Positions 44,660 through 56,350 of a DNA stretch of 64,000 bases are shown piece by piece. The notes under the pieces are model-generated. The model saw only the letters and a list, made by a program, of their open reading frames with translations, did no database searches and was not told the origin of the DNA. The position numbers were made by a program, and so were the translations under genes. Origin of the DNA: Gnetum montanum. Lineage: Eukaryota > Streptophyta > Gnetopsida > Gnetales > Gnetaceae. The DNA lies in contig MNCI01020827.1 of NCBI GenBank assembly GCA_015680685.1, forward strand, positions 117,142-181,141, in the 5' to 3' direction. Numbering within the stretch: position 1 is the first letter of the stretch; each line of letters begins with the position of its first letter.

Positions 44660-47483
44660 ATGGCTGCTCCAGGTCCCTATTCTGGCACTAGTACTCTTGC
44701 CATGGTCTGTTTCCTTCCCTCTTCCATCTCTTATGTCATTGTTATGTACTTCGCCTTTGAAATCGCAGTTTTTTTGCTTTAAATTGCATTTGCATTTGCA
44801 TTTGCGTCGTCAATGATGACATGTAAGGCCAGACCTTAGATCTGTACCATTCTTCTGATTTCCAGACGATTTCTGTTTTCGTATTTGAAAAACGCATAGG
44901 GTAACAGGATTTCAGGGAAATTTCGGGGTCAATGGTTTAATGAGGTTTTCTATTGTTGCTCGGTGTGTTTCATAATTTGGACCAGCGTGTTAGGGATTTT
45001 CTTCATGAATGTTACTAGGTGTGCTATCAGTCTTGAAACGATTAAATTTGTTAATATATGAGGAATTTGATGAAACGATAGAATTACTATATTCTATTAA
45101 AAGTCTGTTAGTCTCCCTAAATTTGTTCCCTTCAACGTAAAGTCGACGGTTGAGAAAAATCAGGATTATAAAATGAAAATGTAGTGTTCAGGGCTTTCCT
45201 AACTTTTATAGTTTTTTACTGCTTTATGTTTTTTCTGCAGTGGTCATTAAAATCATATTTCAGAGAACTTGTTACTACAAGATATAATTTTTTTGTTCTA
45301 TGTCGTAATTAGATTTTTCTGGACAAAAGAATAAATGTTTCTCTACGAAAGGAAAAAGCTTTTAGAATTAAAGTTTACCTTACTGCAGGTAGCACGTGTT
45401 TCTGTGTTTACAATCGGATTGGTGTATGGTAGCATGAAGTTGTCGTACCTGAAGGTAATATGATCTGACATTTCATCTTTGATTGTGGGTGATTTTCACC
45501 ATGTGTCATTCTTTTGATGAAAAATTCGGTTTGTTAATATTGAAGAGATTGACGGTAGCAATGTTTTACAGTTTTATTCTTAGCGTAGTAAAACTTGATA
45601 TAGTATATTATTTCATCTTTGGTTTTTTATCGTATTGAATTTTTTTCATCAAACTGTCATCTCTGGATTTATAGTGACCAGGTCACCAAAAAGATAATTC
45701 CACTTACAATAGAATAAACAAAGCAAAATATATACTTCCATCAACACCAAATATAAACTACCATTCACATTCTTCTTCTAAAGTTAAGACTGAACAACAT
45801 TGTTCCAGTTAAAATTCTTTTGAAAATTTTTAGCATTCTTTCATGGAGCCAAAACAGCAACACACACTGATGTCAGGTGCCATGACCTCTGTTGGAATAC
45901 TCTAAAATTTTGTTCCTGCCACACCACAACCCAAAGAAACCATGGGAGTGCAGTCCATACCATATGTCATTGTCCCTTACAAGGTTGTTGTTTCCTAGCT
46001 AGCAAAAACTCACTACTAGAATTAGCTGCAGGTGGTGACCTGTGAACACTATGACTGAACTCATAGTAATTTACAAAAGGATAATTAACACTTTCTATTG
46101 TTGAAGAACATAATACACAACCAGGATTCTTCATAATGTTATTGTGTGCATGATATTCACTGGATGGTAATTATCTATGGAACATTTTACTAGCAAAGAG
46201 TATTGTCTTGTTATTTTAGAAAGAATTTATGCAAAGTTCAGAATATTATAAAATGGAAACATGCAATGTCTTTTGCCATTTTGCAAAATTTGAATGATTG
46301 ATGGAGATTGTGACTTCATGATTGGTCTCACTAGCATTGCTACATTATATAGTATAGATAAAATCAACTTATGTTGCATAAGTTAAAGCTCTGTTACCAT
46401 GTTTATTTGGTGAAATGGATTGCATGTAAGGAGCATGGTAAAATGATGAGTTATATATGTGATTTTGGAGGCTATTTAACTTGAGCCAATTTTTACCATC
46501 CAACGTAAATTAGCAATGCTTCTTCAGGTAGGACTTCCAGTTATAGAATTTTTTATTGGCGTTACTTGTCAGGTCGCAGGATATTGAATATTAGTAAGAT
46601 GGAGCTTCTAAACTTTTCAGATCCTTCATTGTGATGCTGGGGTAGTTAGATACAGATCATTTGCCTAGAGATTCCCAGGATATTGTTAAAGAAAGCGTTT
46701 GGGAAGTACAGAAGAAATGCCCAAGCTTATTAAATTAGCTAGGTTCTGTTGATAATGTTACGGCAAGGCATTTTTTTATGTTAATAAAAATGACAGTGGT
46801 TATAGTGCCTTTCATACTTGCGTAGACAAATGATTTACTTACTAAAACAGATAGGGAATACACTAGTTTTGAAAAACAAAAACAGAAAACATCACGTGTA
46901 TTAGTTTATGGCAGTCAATGAATTTTTTATTGAACCACGACTGATTTTACATCGATCTCCATGTATGGTTAGAGATGTCGGTCAATCCTATTCACTGTTG
47001 GATGTAATCTGGAATTTAAAGCTTGAGTGATACCTAAGTTGGTTTTAGCATTGAAAACTTATTAGACAAAAATTCATGAAACTTTGTGGGAGATGTATGT
47101 CCCATATATCCTTTCTGCTCATGATAAGCTTATGAATTCTTGAACTGCAAAATCCAGATGGTCATTTAACCATCAAAGTTTATTTTTGTTCAACAAGTTG
47201 GTATTAAATTTATCTAGTGTGTATTGTATTTAGGCTCAAATCACAGTAGCGTTTTCTCTGATTACTAGAGTATCATTCTGTAATTTTTAGGAAAGTAAGC
47301 TGTATAAAAGCAATGGAATGATAATGTATAAGTTGGTTATTTACAAATATTATGCTGTAATAGCTACGCTGAAATGTTACCCTGTAATCCTTGTAAGTGA
47401 TTCAAATGTTTGAGTTTGCTTTAGTAATTTATGTGCAGGCAAAAGCAAAATCCCACAAGGTCGAAGAAAAGAGTCATCACTAA
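44660..47483 (+). CDS. Mitochondrial ATP synthase subunit e-like protein, three exons
   Basis: Exons 44660-44704, 45389-45454 and 47439-47483 encode 51 residues. Introns are 684 and 1984 nt, with GT/AG ends in phase 0 (ATG|GTCTG, TTACTGCAG|GTA; AAG|GTAATA, TGTGCAG|GCA). The product starts MAAPGPYSGTSTLAM, continues VARVSVFTIGLVYGSMKLSY as a single membrane segment, and ends in a lysine-rich tail KAKSHKVEEKSHH. This matches the small plant protein annotated as ATP synthase E chain, a membrane-sector subunit involved in dimer formation at the inner membrane. Plant homologues are about 50-55 residues, so length is complete. The first ATG lies in a good context (GCG ATG GCT). The tail lacks nothing obvious and the gene looks intact. 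Confidence 0.93.
44705..45388 (+). other. ATP synthase gene intron 1
   Basis: 684 nt, GTCTGTTTCC to TTACCTTACTGCAG. T-rich, without recognisable transposon insertions. Confidence 0.88.
45455..47438 (+). other. ATP synthase gene intron 2
   Basis: 1984 nt, GTAATATGAT to ATTTATGTGCAG. No transposon signature recognised and no ORF of note. The length is large for such a small gene. Confidence 0.88.
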
Positions 47484-47740
47484 ATATGAAGAAAATGGAG
47501 CTTCCTCACTTTTTTACGTGGTCTTTCAAGAAGATTTTTGGGACGCTGTAGTCATGGATCACTGAATTTTTTTAGTTTGCTATAAGAGGCATTATTGCCC
47601 TTAAAAGTTTTGTGGATGATTAAGAGTGAACGACTTGGCATTTTTTATAACTGTAATTTCAAAGTAATTACAAATAATTGAAGCTACTGTTTTTCAAAAT
47701 TGTACCAGTTTCTTTTTGGTAATCATCTGTTGCCTATTGC
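47484..47740 (+). other. Likely 3' untranslated region of the ATP synthase gene
   Basis: AT-rich sequence after the stop with several weak polyadenylation-type words (AATTGAAGC, TTTGTTAAT-like). The end cannot be fixed. Confidence 0.4.
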
Positions 47741-49150
47741 GCGTTGCCAGATAGTTTTATGTGGCTAATTTTCTCAAGTTCTATTATTTGCATGATCGAT
47801 CTACCGAGTTGCCAAGACAACAGAACAGCATAATTGGTGAATGCACTCCAATTATCCATGTCATACCATGAAAACACACCTTGCCGTGGTGTTAAACAAA
47901 CATGGCTAACATTTTGATCCCGTATTTTCATCCTGCATCACGGATTTTTTTAGTTGAAAGAATTGCATCGTGAATTATTCAATATGGCCTTGTTGCATAA
48001 TTTTAGAATGCATGGCCAAAGCAGAAATAAAAAATTTATGGATTCAATCTACTCTTTAATTTGTATCAAGTTCTGCAAAAATGGAGTGTAAGAGCTATCT
48101 GCCGTTCGTTAGTTTATTGGTCGTAAGCTATTTTTGCCTTTCTGATATACTTCGTTATCCAAAGAACTACAACCTAAATCGTTAGGGGAATTTTTCATTT
48201 TTTAAAATGTTTTTCTAGTTTCAAAATTATGGAGTTTGCCTGTAGGGCTGATCTGAAATAAATTCGACTAAAGAGTCTCACGTTGAATTCTTTCTTTTCC
48301 GTTCTTCCATTCGGATATGAGGATGTTAGTGGCCGTATGAGTCAAGGCACAGGGGATAGGAAAATGAGAACACCTATGATATTTTCTTGAAATGAAATAA
48401 GTAGGACAAGCAGGAATGGGCCGGATCATTTGAGTCACGCTCTCCATTCTAGAGTAATTCGTATCATGAGATGGGTTTGTTGCATGGTGGGTAAACTGAT
48501 CAGGTTCATCCTCAACAAAATAAAGGTTATTTCAATTCCGCGATAAATAAAATGTCACATTGTGGAATGGATTCTCATTGATATTGTTGAAATCAGAACT
48601 ATGACTTTGTAGATATAGGTTAGGTAGCTGACATGATACATTTCTTAATAGATTGAGTTCTGACTTTGTTGTGGTTAAATTTGATGTGTCTATCATGTTT
48701 TGAGGTGCACCTCTTGTTGATATAGCCAAAATGATATATTAAAAGGATTATTGAATAATATAATAATGTTTCAAGTGATTTAAACTATTTAACTTTTGCT
48801 TTGCAACTTATTTTCAAAGTCAACTACCTAAACCATGTTTTACTAGCTACAAGTTATAATGTTACTTTAAAAACTAGCAATTAAATGTTTGGTTTAATAC
48901 AATTCAATGTTACCAAGAACACTTTGTAATCTTTTTAATGATGCTTTCAAAACTCAGTGTGTGTATATTTCTACTATCCAATAGATTCACAAGGTTTATA
49001 AACATCATAAAACTTTGATTTTAATTTTATAAATGCAAATCTTCAATGTATAAAGAAATGTAAAGCTTCAAAACATTCAAGAATTTATGTTTGATATTTG
49101 GCATGGTTATATCTTCCAATTTTACCAATAATTAAGAATGTAATAGTTAT
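47741..49150. other. Intergenic sequence, nothing recognised
   Basis: Low-copy-looking, AT-rich. Two short minus-strand open stretches (47931-47734, 48729-48532) without motifs are likely chance. Confidence 0.5.
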
Positions 49151-49159
49151 ATCACAATA

Positions 49160-49272
49160 AGTGTATAGCCCTAGCTCATAGGTTTGATTCTACTAGGTAG
49201 CATCAACTTATAAACTTTTATAAATATTGGGGTGTACCTATGTTTCAATTATTTTAGGTTCCAACACCCCCA
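49160..49272 (+). repeat. tRNA-derived SINE, 5' truncated
   Basis: From the B-box-like ATAGGTTTGATTCTACTAGG through the conserved body AACTTTTATAAATATTGGGG, GTACCTATGTTTCAATTATT and the TTAGGTTCCAACACCCCC end. The A-box half is missing. Confidence 0.78.
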
Positions 49273-49659
49273 CAATACGTGTACACAAAGTTTAGAGATA
49301 TTTTGAAGACAATTCTTTTTCAAAATATCACTTTTACAATAACCAACAAAATTTACCAATTAATACAAGTGCTGTAGTGAGAATTGATGTGACCAACTTA
49401 AAATAACTTAAACGAAATCATGTGTTTGCTTTCCTAATATCACTTACACAACAGAAGATAGTGCAACACTATTCATAGCCATAAATGGCTTTTCTTTCCA
49501 CACATAATTGGAAAAAATTAGAGCATGTTCAAAAATAGTTTCTTATATGTGAATTTCAAGTGAAATGAAGACTTCTTATGATATCTTACTTTTTGAAGTA
49601 GATTTGCTTCTTCTTGAAGTTGAAGCCCTTTGTTAATTTATTGCTTATACTCAAAAGTT

Positions 49660-50226
49660 AAGTCACATGGATGAAGTTAATTATGTTAAGGAGATAATGA
49701 ATGCTACACAAGAAAATGGATGGTTGCATCAAAGAAAATTATGGCTTCAATCATGAAATATTGTTATAGAGGATCTTCCTTTATACAAAAGGTTCTTCCA
49801 AAAAACTATAAAAGAAAACATCTTGGCTAAAGTTTGATTGAACATGTCAGGGAAAAAACATTTTTATTTACATTTTGTTAGAGGAGGTTCATTATCTAGT
49901 ACTCAACAATATCTATTCTCAACTATTCCTATTCATTTAAGGAATTAAATTGTTTTAGCAAGAATAAGCTTTCATCATCTTCTTATTGAGACAAATCATT
50001 GGATCAATTTACCAAGAGAAGAGCATATTTGCAGACTACGCAAACACAAAGTATAGAAGATGAAGAACATAATTTTTTATTTTGTCCATCTTTGGCTCAC
50101 ATTCAATTGAATTATATTATTAATTATAATTTGCATATTACTTTCTTTCAAATTGATCCTATCTGCTTGGGGCATTACATCAATGATGTTAATAACTTTC
50201 TTCAACACTATGTTGAGGCATTGTAA
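49660..50226 (+). pseudogene. Frameshifted RT-associated C-terminal fragment
   Basis: Upstream frame reads ARISFHHLLIETNHWINLPREEHICR; after a frameshift, SIEDEEHNFLFCPSLAHIQ (about 50050-50105) follows. The pattern R(I/L)S.H.L.IE....R..R.C...IEDE.HFLF.CP is common at the C-termini of LINE-type reverse transcriptases and of some other mobile-element proteins. Only ~190 codons of such a tail are visible, and the family cannot be fixed by eye. The end is a TAA at 50226. Confidence 0.5.
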
Positions 50227-51479
50227 CCACCCAACAAATCTCTTGTGATTTCCTGAATGTAATAAGAATTTCTAGTTTCCAATTTCCACAAATGGCTTTA
50301 AAAAGTATCTCTAAATTGAGGACTATTTGGTTGTATCAACATAACAACCTAGCAGCGAAAGTGACATTGGAGTTTAGAGAAAGCAATTTGAAAATTAAAT
50401 GTAGCAAAAAGAAAAAATCAAAAATGATGCAAGAACAAAAAAAGAAACATAATTTTATGAACAAACTCATAGAAGAACAACTAGAAAATGAAATCCTATT
50501 GATTGAATCTATAGGCAAAATAATAGATCTATGCTAGGTGAAAGAGAACAACTAAAGCAAAGGGGAAAATGTACCCTTTATTTTCAAAGAAATCTTTACA
50601 ACAAATGATAAGTACAAAAAAAAAAAAAAAAAAAAAAAAACCTTTTTTTTTTTTTTNTTGTTGTTTAGGGTAGAGGAGGTTTTAAGATGGGATAGAAAAA
50701 GTTAAGATAGAGATGACTACAACCTACAAATCAGCAATATATTTGAAGAAGAACTAGGTGGCTTAGAGGCTACTAATGAGGAATTGCGTTACCTCAATTT
50801 CTGATGTGTATTCCTAATTGGGTTTTCATCTAGGATAAACACCAATGCAAGTACAGGCCTAACATAACATGAATTTGGATCAAACTAGACTATTTTGGTT
50901 TGATCCAAGGCCTTGTTCCTCTGTTAAGTAGGTACACAATGAAGGAAATGCAATTACATCAAATAGGATTATGGTTTGAGAAGGGATTCAAAAACTTTGA
51001 AATATTGAAAATATAATCTGATTGCCTAATGTGAATGTGCTCCTTATTTGAAAAGGAAAAGATCAAATCATATCACCTCCAAAATGATGTTGTAACTCTT
51101 CCATTTATGGACCAAAAAATATGTTGTAAATTGTGAAGAAATGATGCACTAGAGCCCACAAATAAGACTTTGCAAGTTTCTAGATGCTAAGCAGTTAATT
51201 TGACATCAAAATGACGCCAAATTTTGAATGTGGCATCAAAAGCAAAAGAACCAAAGATAATGTCAAATGTTGTAAAAGGCTAAATGATATTGTCTAGCTA
51301 GGAGGCAAGTCCTAAGGAAATGTATGTTGCACCCAAGCTTCCAAATAGCTAAAAAGAAGACAAGTATGGGTACAACAAAAAGAGTAAGATAAAATACAAT
51401 ATCCCTCTTACTTAAGCTAATAAATTATTGATATGCTGCAAAGAATTATTGATCATTGAGAAAAATATTTTCAAAATGC
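50227..51479. other. Spacer with homopolymer runs
   Basis: An 81-codon lysine-rich open stretch at 50292-50537 is probably chance or a continuation of the preceding relic. An A run, then T run, with an N (50616-50657) marks a difficult-to-sequence spot. The rest has no gene. Confidence 0.45.
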
Positions 51480-52142
51480 ATGTAAAGTGAAATAGAAGTG
51501 ACAATTCAAGGCAAAAAAAGTCTCTCATTGTAAATAGTTTCACTACCTGGGATCAATCGTCTAATTAGATGGTGAAATTGATAAAGATGTAAGAAATAGA
51601 ATTGAGGCAAGATAAACAAAATAGAGACATGCCAGTGGTGTTCGATGTAATAAAAGAATACCATTAAAATTAAAAGGCAAATTGTACAAGGTAATAGTTA
51701 GACCTACTATTATATATGGTGTTGAATGTTGGATAGTGCAAAAGAGGCATGAACAACAAATGAGTAGGTAGAAATGCAAATATTTTAATGGATGTTGAAT
51801 GTTACTAAAGGAGATAATCTATATAATGTTGACATTAGAAAAAGACTTGGATTAACTTCTATTTTAGATAAGCTACACGAATGGTGGCTTATATGGTTTG
51901 GACATGTGCAAAGAAGATCATACAATGACGCTATGAACAAAGGTTGCTACATCACTATTCTAGGAAAGCCACTGAAAGTAAGACAAAAAAAAAAAGACAT
52001 GGAGAAAAACGATTGAAGATGATTTGAAGAAACTACAAATAAACAAATATCCAGCTATTCATATAGGCAAAGGACAAAAAATAATTCATGTAGCTAACCC
52101 AATTTTGTTGGGATAAGGCTAAGATGATGATGATGATGATGT
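51480..52142 (+). pseudogene. 3' end of an RTE-type LINE
   Basis: Plus-strand translation in broken frames gives YLGSIV followed by DGEIDKDVRNRIEA, ASGV, PLKLKGKLYKVIVRPTIIYG, VECWIVQKRHEQQM, and KRLGLTSILDKLHEWWL with IWFGHVQRRS. This order is that of the C-terminal part of plant RTE-clade LINE reverse transcriptases. The 3' end holds the usual TTGGGATAAGGCTAAG phrase and a (GAT)n tail at 52123-52142. The RT catalytic core is missing (5' truncated) and the remaining frame has stops. Confidence 0.82.
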
Positions 52143-53585
52143 AAAGTGCTTGTTTACCTTAATCATCAACTAAAATTTCCTTAATGATATTCTTATGTGT
52201 ATGTTATTTGAAATAAAGTCTATTGCAATAATGAAAAGATGAGGCACAAACAAAATAAATAAACCAAATTGTAATTTACTAAGACACACAATAATGAAAT
52301 TCCATTAAATCTTATGATAAGCTTTAGCATGATCTAACTTAATAAAAATAATGTCCTAGTTAGTGTTAAAAGTTCATTATATTCCATTTCATGTAATAAT
52401 TACATTATTTATGATGTATCTACCTTTAATAAAACCTATCTCCTTAAGTTTGAAGATATCATTTATAATCTTTTGAATCTAACATGCTAGATATTTAGCT
52501 AAAATTTTATAAATATTATTAAGAATAGTCATAGGGCTCCAATTATCAATATGTTAAAGATCTCCATATTTAGAAGAAGTCAAATATTATATTTATTTAT
52601 GTTTTTTTATCAAGAGAAGCTTGTTTGATAGCTTCTTAAAACATATGAAAGAGATTATATTCAACAATGTTCAAATGCTTCTTAAAGAATTCAATTCGAA
52701 AATAGAAAATTAAATATTGGAGATTTACTATTTACCAAACTAAAACTGATTGTTTCATTTTTTACATTATAATTTCTAGATTAGAAATACTTTAATGTGC
52801 TTTGGTTATGAGATAATAAAGCTATGTACTAGAGGCCTTAAAAGCTTTCTTACAGAAATATTTAGGAAAAAAAAAGTAGAAGAAAATTTATTTGCTAAAA
52901 ACTTTATAATAGTTTAAGGATGTTTGAGGAATTTAAAAAATTCTTATAAGGTTCAGCATCAATTTGAAGCTAGGACATGGCTTCTAGTGAGAGCACTTTT
53001 AGCTTCAAAATCATGTCAACATTGTTTAGCATAATAAGCTTTAGTAAGGCTTTTCAAATTTCAAAATCAAATAGAGTCTTATATAAAAGTAGTTGCATTT
53101 GTTTGACAAATGTTGCAAGTTCTTCAATTTGACACTTCTACTTAGTAAATTGTTTCTAAACCATCTTGCATAATTTCCTACCCTACATGTAGCTTGTTGT
53201 CACAAATAAAACCAACTTATATCGCTAGTAGGTCTTAATTCTACATTTTAGATAGAATTTAACATAATATTTTTTGTCGATACGAGGAACATATTAGAAC
53301 ACATATGAAGAAGTTCCCTTTTATGAAAAAAAGTGAATCAATCTTAAAGAGAAAAATAATAACAAGAAAATTACCTAAGGAGCATTTGTATATACTTCTA
53401 CTTCTCTTGTAGACTTTCAAAAAGAAACATTAGAGATATAAAATTTATCCAACTAATAATAAACTTTCTTGCTTCCCTATTGATAATTGTTCCAAGTGTC
53501 AATAATTGGTGGGTTAAGTGGTTTATTCATTATCTTGTTAGGGAAGAAGCTATTAGTTAGAGTTGGTGCATCATTATATTTTTCT
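52143..53585. other. Spacer, nothing recognised
   Basis: AT-rich (long A/T runs). No ORF above chance and no clear repeat boundaries. Confidence 0.5.
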
Positions 53586-53587
53586 AT

Positions 53588-53648
53588 AATTTTGTGTTGG
53601 CTATTTATTTTGGGGTGTACCTATAGTCAAATTATTTTGGTTCTTATT
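53588..53648 (+). repeat. SINE tail fragment
   Basis: TTTTGGGGTGTACCTATAGT followed by CAAATTATTTTGGTTCT matches the 3' half of the SINE body. Confidence 0.55.
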
Positions 53649-53754
53649 TCAATGATTAGAGAATAGAGAGATAATACCATAAATACGCCTTTTTAAAAAA
53701 AATTCCACACATCATATTTTTCTTGAAGACATGTTAAGAGTAAAACCCCCATGG

Positions 53755-53800
53755 TTATGAGTAGTAGTTGTAGCTTAGTTGGTTGGCTTCCCTCTCTCCC
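53755..53800 (+). repeat. Short repeat with tRNA A-box-like core, copy 1
   Basis: TTATGAGTAGTAGTTGTAGC then TTAGTTGGTTGGCTTCC. A nearly identical stretch lies at 54167-54207. TAGCTTAGTTGGTTGGC resembles a tRNA A box, so it may be the head of a second tRNA-derived repeat. Confidence 0.5.
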
Positions 53801-53860
53801 CACTATCCAACACACAATCCTCTTAGCAATAATTGTACTAGGTAAAATTCTTCTCTTTTA

Positions 53861-53940
53861 ATAATGAAATGTTAGCTTAGTGATAAGACTTTGGATTTGA
53901 AATCTCCATTATGGATTTGATTTTGATGGGCAAGGGGGGT
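53861..53940 (+). repeat. tRNA-derived SINE head, plus
   Basis: AATGAAATGTTAGCTTAGTG start, B-box-like GGATTTGATTTTGATGGGC. Immediately followed by a G-rich run and by a SINE in the opposite strand (53965-54118), forming an inverted pair. Confidence 0.65.
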
Positions 53941-53964
53941 GGGGGAAGGAAGGAGGATGGTGCT

Positions 53965-54118
53965 AAATCCTAAAATAAGTGAAACATAGATATACCCTAA
54001 GATATATAGTCCAATTAGAACCTTATATAGCTCAACAGTGCCCATTGAAATTGAACCCATGACATGAAGCTTCCAAATAAGTGTCTTACCATTAGGCTAA
54101 TACCTCATTATTATAAAG
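53965..54118 (-). repeat. tRNA-derived SINE, minus
   Basis: Complete in reverse: head AATGAGGTATTAGCCTAATG, B-box-like ATGGGTTCAATTTC, body with CTAAGGTTCTAATTGGACTA on the minus strand, then TTTCACTTATTTTAGGAT end. Confidence 0.75.
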
Positions 54119-54166
54119 TTCTAATTTGACAATATATCTTAGGATATATCTAATTAGACAAAGGTT

Positions 54167-54207
54167 ATGAGTAGTAGATGTAGCTTAGCTAGTTGGCTCA
54201 CATGCCT
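54167..54207 (+). repeat. Short repeat with tRNA A-box-like core, copy 2
   Basis: Near-copy of 53755-53800 (TTATGAGTAGTAGATGTAGC, TTAGCTAGTTGGCTC). No B box is obvious. Confidence 0.5.
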
Positions 54208-54238
54208 TGTAATCCAAAGGCACTTATTAAAATTCCTA

Positions 54239-54388
54239 ACAATGAGGTGTTAACCTAGTGGTATAGGCCTTGGTTTGGTAACCCTAGGTCATAGGTTTGA
54301 TTCTACTAGGTGGCATTGAGTTATAAACTTCTATAAATCTTAGGGTGTACTTATGTTTCAATTATTTTGGGTTCTAATGCCAACACCC
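54239..54388 (+). repeat. tRNA-derived SINE, plus, nearly complete
   Basis: Head AATGAGGTGTTAACCTAGTG, B-box ATAGGTTTGATTCTACTAGG, body GAGTTATAAACTTCTATAAA, then GGGTGTACTTATGTTTCAAT and the AACACC end. About 150 bp, the same as the other full copies. Confidence 0.82.
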
Positions 54389-55035
54389 TTTGAACTTTTG
54401 CTAGAGAAAGAAGATATTTTTTAACCTTTAATCAATCTTTTGATTTATTAGAAACATAAATATTACATAATCCAAAGTCTTCTTTTTCTACCTCTACAAG
54501 CAACTCAAATAACTCTACAATGCCTATTACATATAGAATTTAAAAATTTTCCAATCCAGATTTTATTAACTAGAATAAAAACACATTTTTTTTAACTTCA
54601 TCATCAATTAAATAACAATGTAATTTTTAAAATTATATTTTCTCCAAAGATAATATCATATGTTAAAATCTTAATTTCTTGAAAGAAGAGAAAATCTGGT
54701 GATAAACATTAGTTTGAAAGATAATCCTTGGCAATCTTTTATTGGAACCTATTAGAAAAGCCTTAAATGTTACATTATAATCCTAACATTGGAATGTGGC
54801 AATTATGGTCTTTATCCTTGATTTTTCAAACTTAACATTTATTTGTAATCTATGTCACCAATAGTTGAAAAAGCATCATCTAACTAAAAGACATTTGAAT
54901 CATTATTGGAAGTGGAAACATAAGGAAACATCTTATGGTTTCTTTAATTGAGATCATTTTGAAAATGCCTTTTTTTTCTTACATTACACTAAGTGAAAGT
55001 ATTCTACATAGTCACTTATAATATTTTATTAGTTT
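54389..55035. other. Spacer, nothing recognised
   Basis: AT-rich. No ORF and no repeat recognised. Confidence 0.5.
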
Positions 55036-55036
55036 G

Positions 55037-55178
55037 AACAATGAGGTGTTAGCCAAGTGGTATAGGTCTTGGCCTGGTAACCCCAAGTCACAAGTTCAAT
55101 TCTACTAAGTATCACTAAGTTATAAACTTCTATAAAACTTGGGGTGTATTTATGTTTCACTTATTTCAAGTTCCAACA
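55037..55178 (+). repeat. tRNA-derived SINE, plus, complete
   Basis: Head AACAATGAGGTGTTAGCCAA, A-box-like TAGCCAAGTGG, B-box-like ACAAGTTCAATTCTACTA, body and TTTCAAGTTCCAACA end. Confidence 0.82.
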
Positions 55179-55509
55179 AATCACCCCTTCCTCCCTACTC
55201 GGTTGCCCAACAAACTTATAATATTATAGCTTGGAAAGCTATTCAAGAAATTTATATTTGTGCCTTTTGAAAATTATCATTATTTTTCTTTTAAAAAAAC
55301 TAGTTTCTTCTTCTAAATATCTTATTTATCAAAATTGGGGGGGGGAGGGGGTGGTAAGCCCCTATGCATCATTCTAAATTACAATTTCTAATTTTATGGG
55401 AATAATATTGATTACCTACCTTGAGTTTTAATTCTATCTTTCTTTGTTGTAAATTAATCTCTACAAAACAATGTGTCCACTTATTAGGATGCCGTCCTTA
55501 AAAAGTACC

Positions 55510-56350
55510 TGATGAGCAGTGAGGTACCCCTATGCCCAACCATATGAATACAAGCATTTACGTGCAATCCGGTCGAACTCCAAGGATTAAGTGCTTATGC
55601 GCTTACACAGACCAAGGATGGGTTATGCGATCATTGTCTTCCTAAGCTTACTTGTAAGGCACGATTGTATGGTTAAGTAAACTTAAGGTATATGATTTTT
55701 ATGTTTTATGTTCCTAGTGTTTGAAATGGAGAAATAAAATAATTGAGTTAACTAATTTAATTTCACTAATCAACTATGCTCTAACTAGTCCTAACACCAG
55801 CATCCGTTCCCACTTGCCGAACACATCCTGAACCAGTGTAACACTACTGGGATTACCAAACGCTAGTCGTTATTGGGTTACCAAGTGTCCCATGTGTGCT
55901 CAAAGTGGTCGTACTGAGTGTGCTAATTCGTTGATAATTAATAATTCAATAAAATAACATTAATTAACTAATGAGAGAAGCGAGTAACAACAAATAATAT
56001 TTAAATGAAATAATTAAGCTATTTTGAATGTTGCAAGGTTTATCACAAAGTTTGTCTTTATTTCTGGACACAAGGTGTGCTCAAGTACACAATGCTCAAA
56101 TAAAGATCTATTCACTTTTTGACTCCTACTGCAGACACTTAGAAATAATTCTAACTCTAGAAAGGGAAAACTGCAAGAGTTCAGCTAAGGGACTAAGAAA
56201 CTAACTGCAAAATCAAGTGCCCTCATCTCTTATTTATAGGTGACGAGAAAAGTTCCAATATTGCATGTCCGATATCACTTTGGCACCTCCGATATTGCAT
56301 ACCCGATATCGAGGGTCCAATATCGTGGGGTCCGATATCGCAACTCATCA
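55510..56350 (-). repeat. Element D 3' LTR
   Basis: TGATGAGCAGTGAGG to CAACTCATCA, 841 bp. Minus-strand TATA box at 56231-56238. Five GATATTGC/GATATCG words at 56254-56345. Confidence 0.92.

Noticed and set aside
44531-44816. Two plus-strand ORFs reading through the start of intron 1
   Set aside because: They read the leader or ignore the splice donor at 44705. The spliced frame from 44660 matches a known plant protein.
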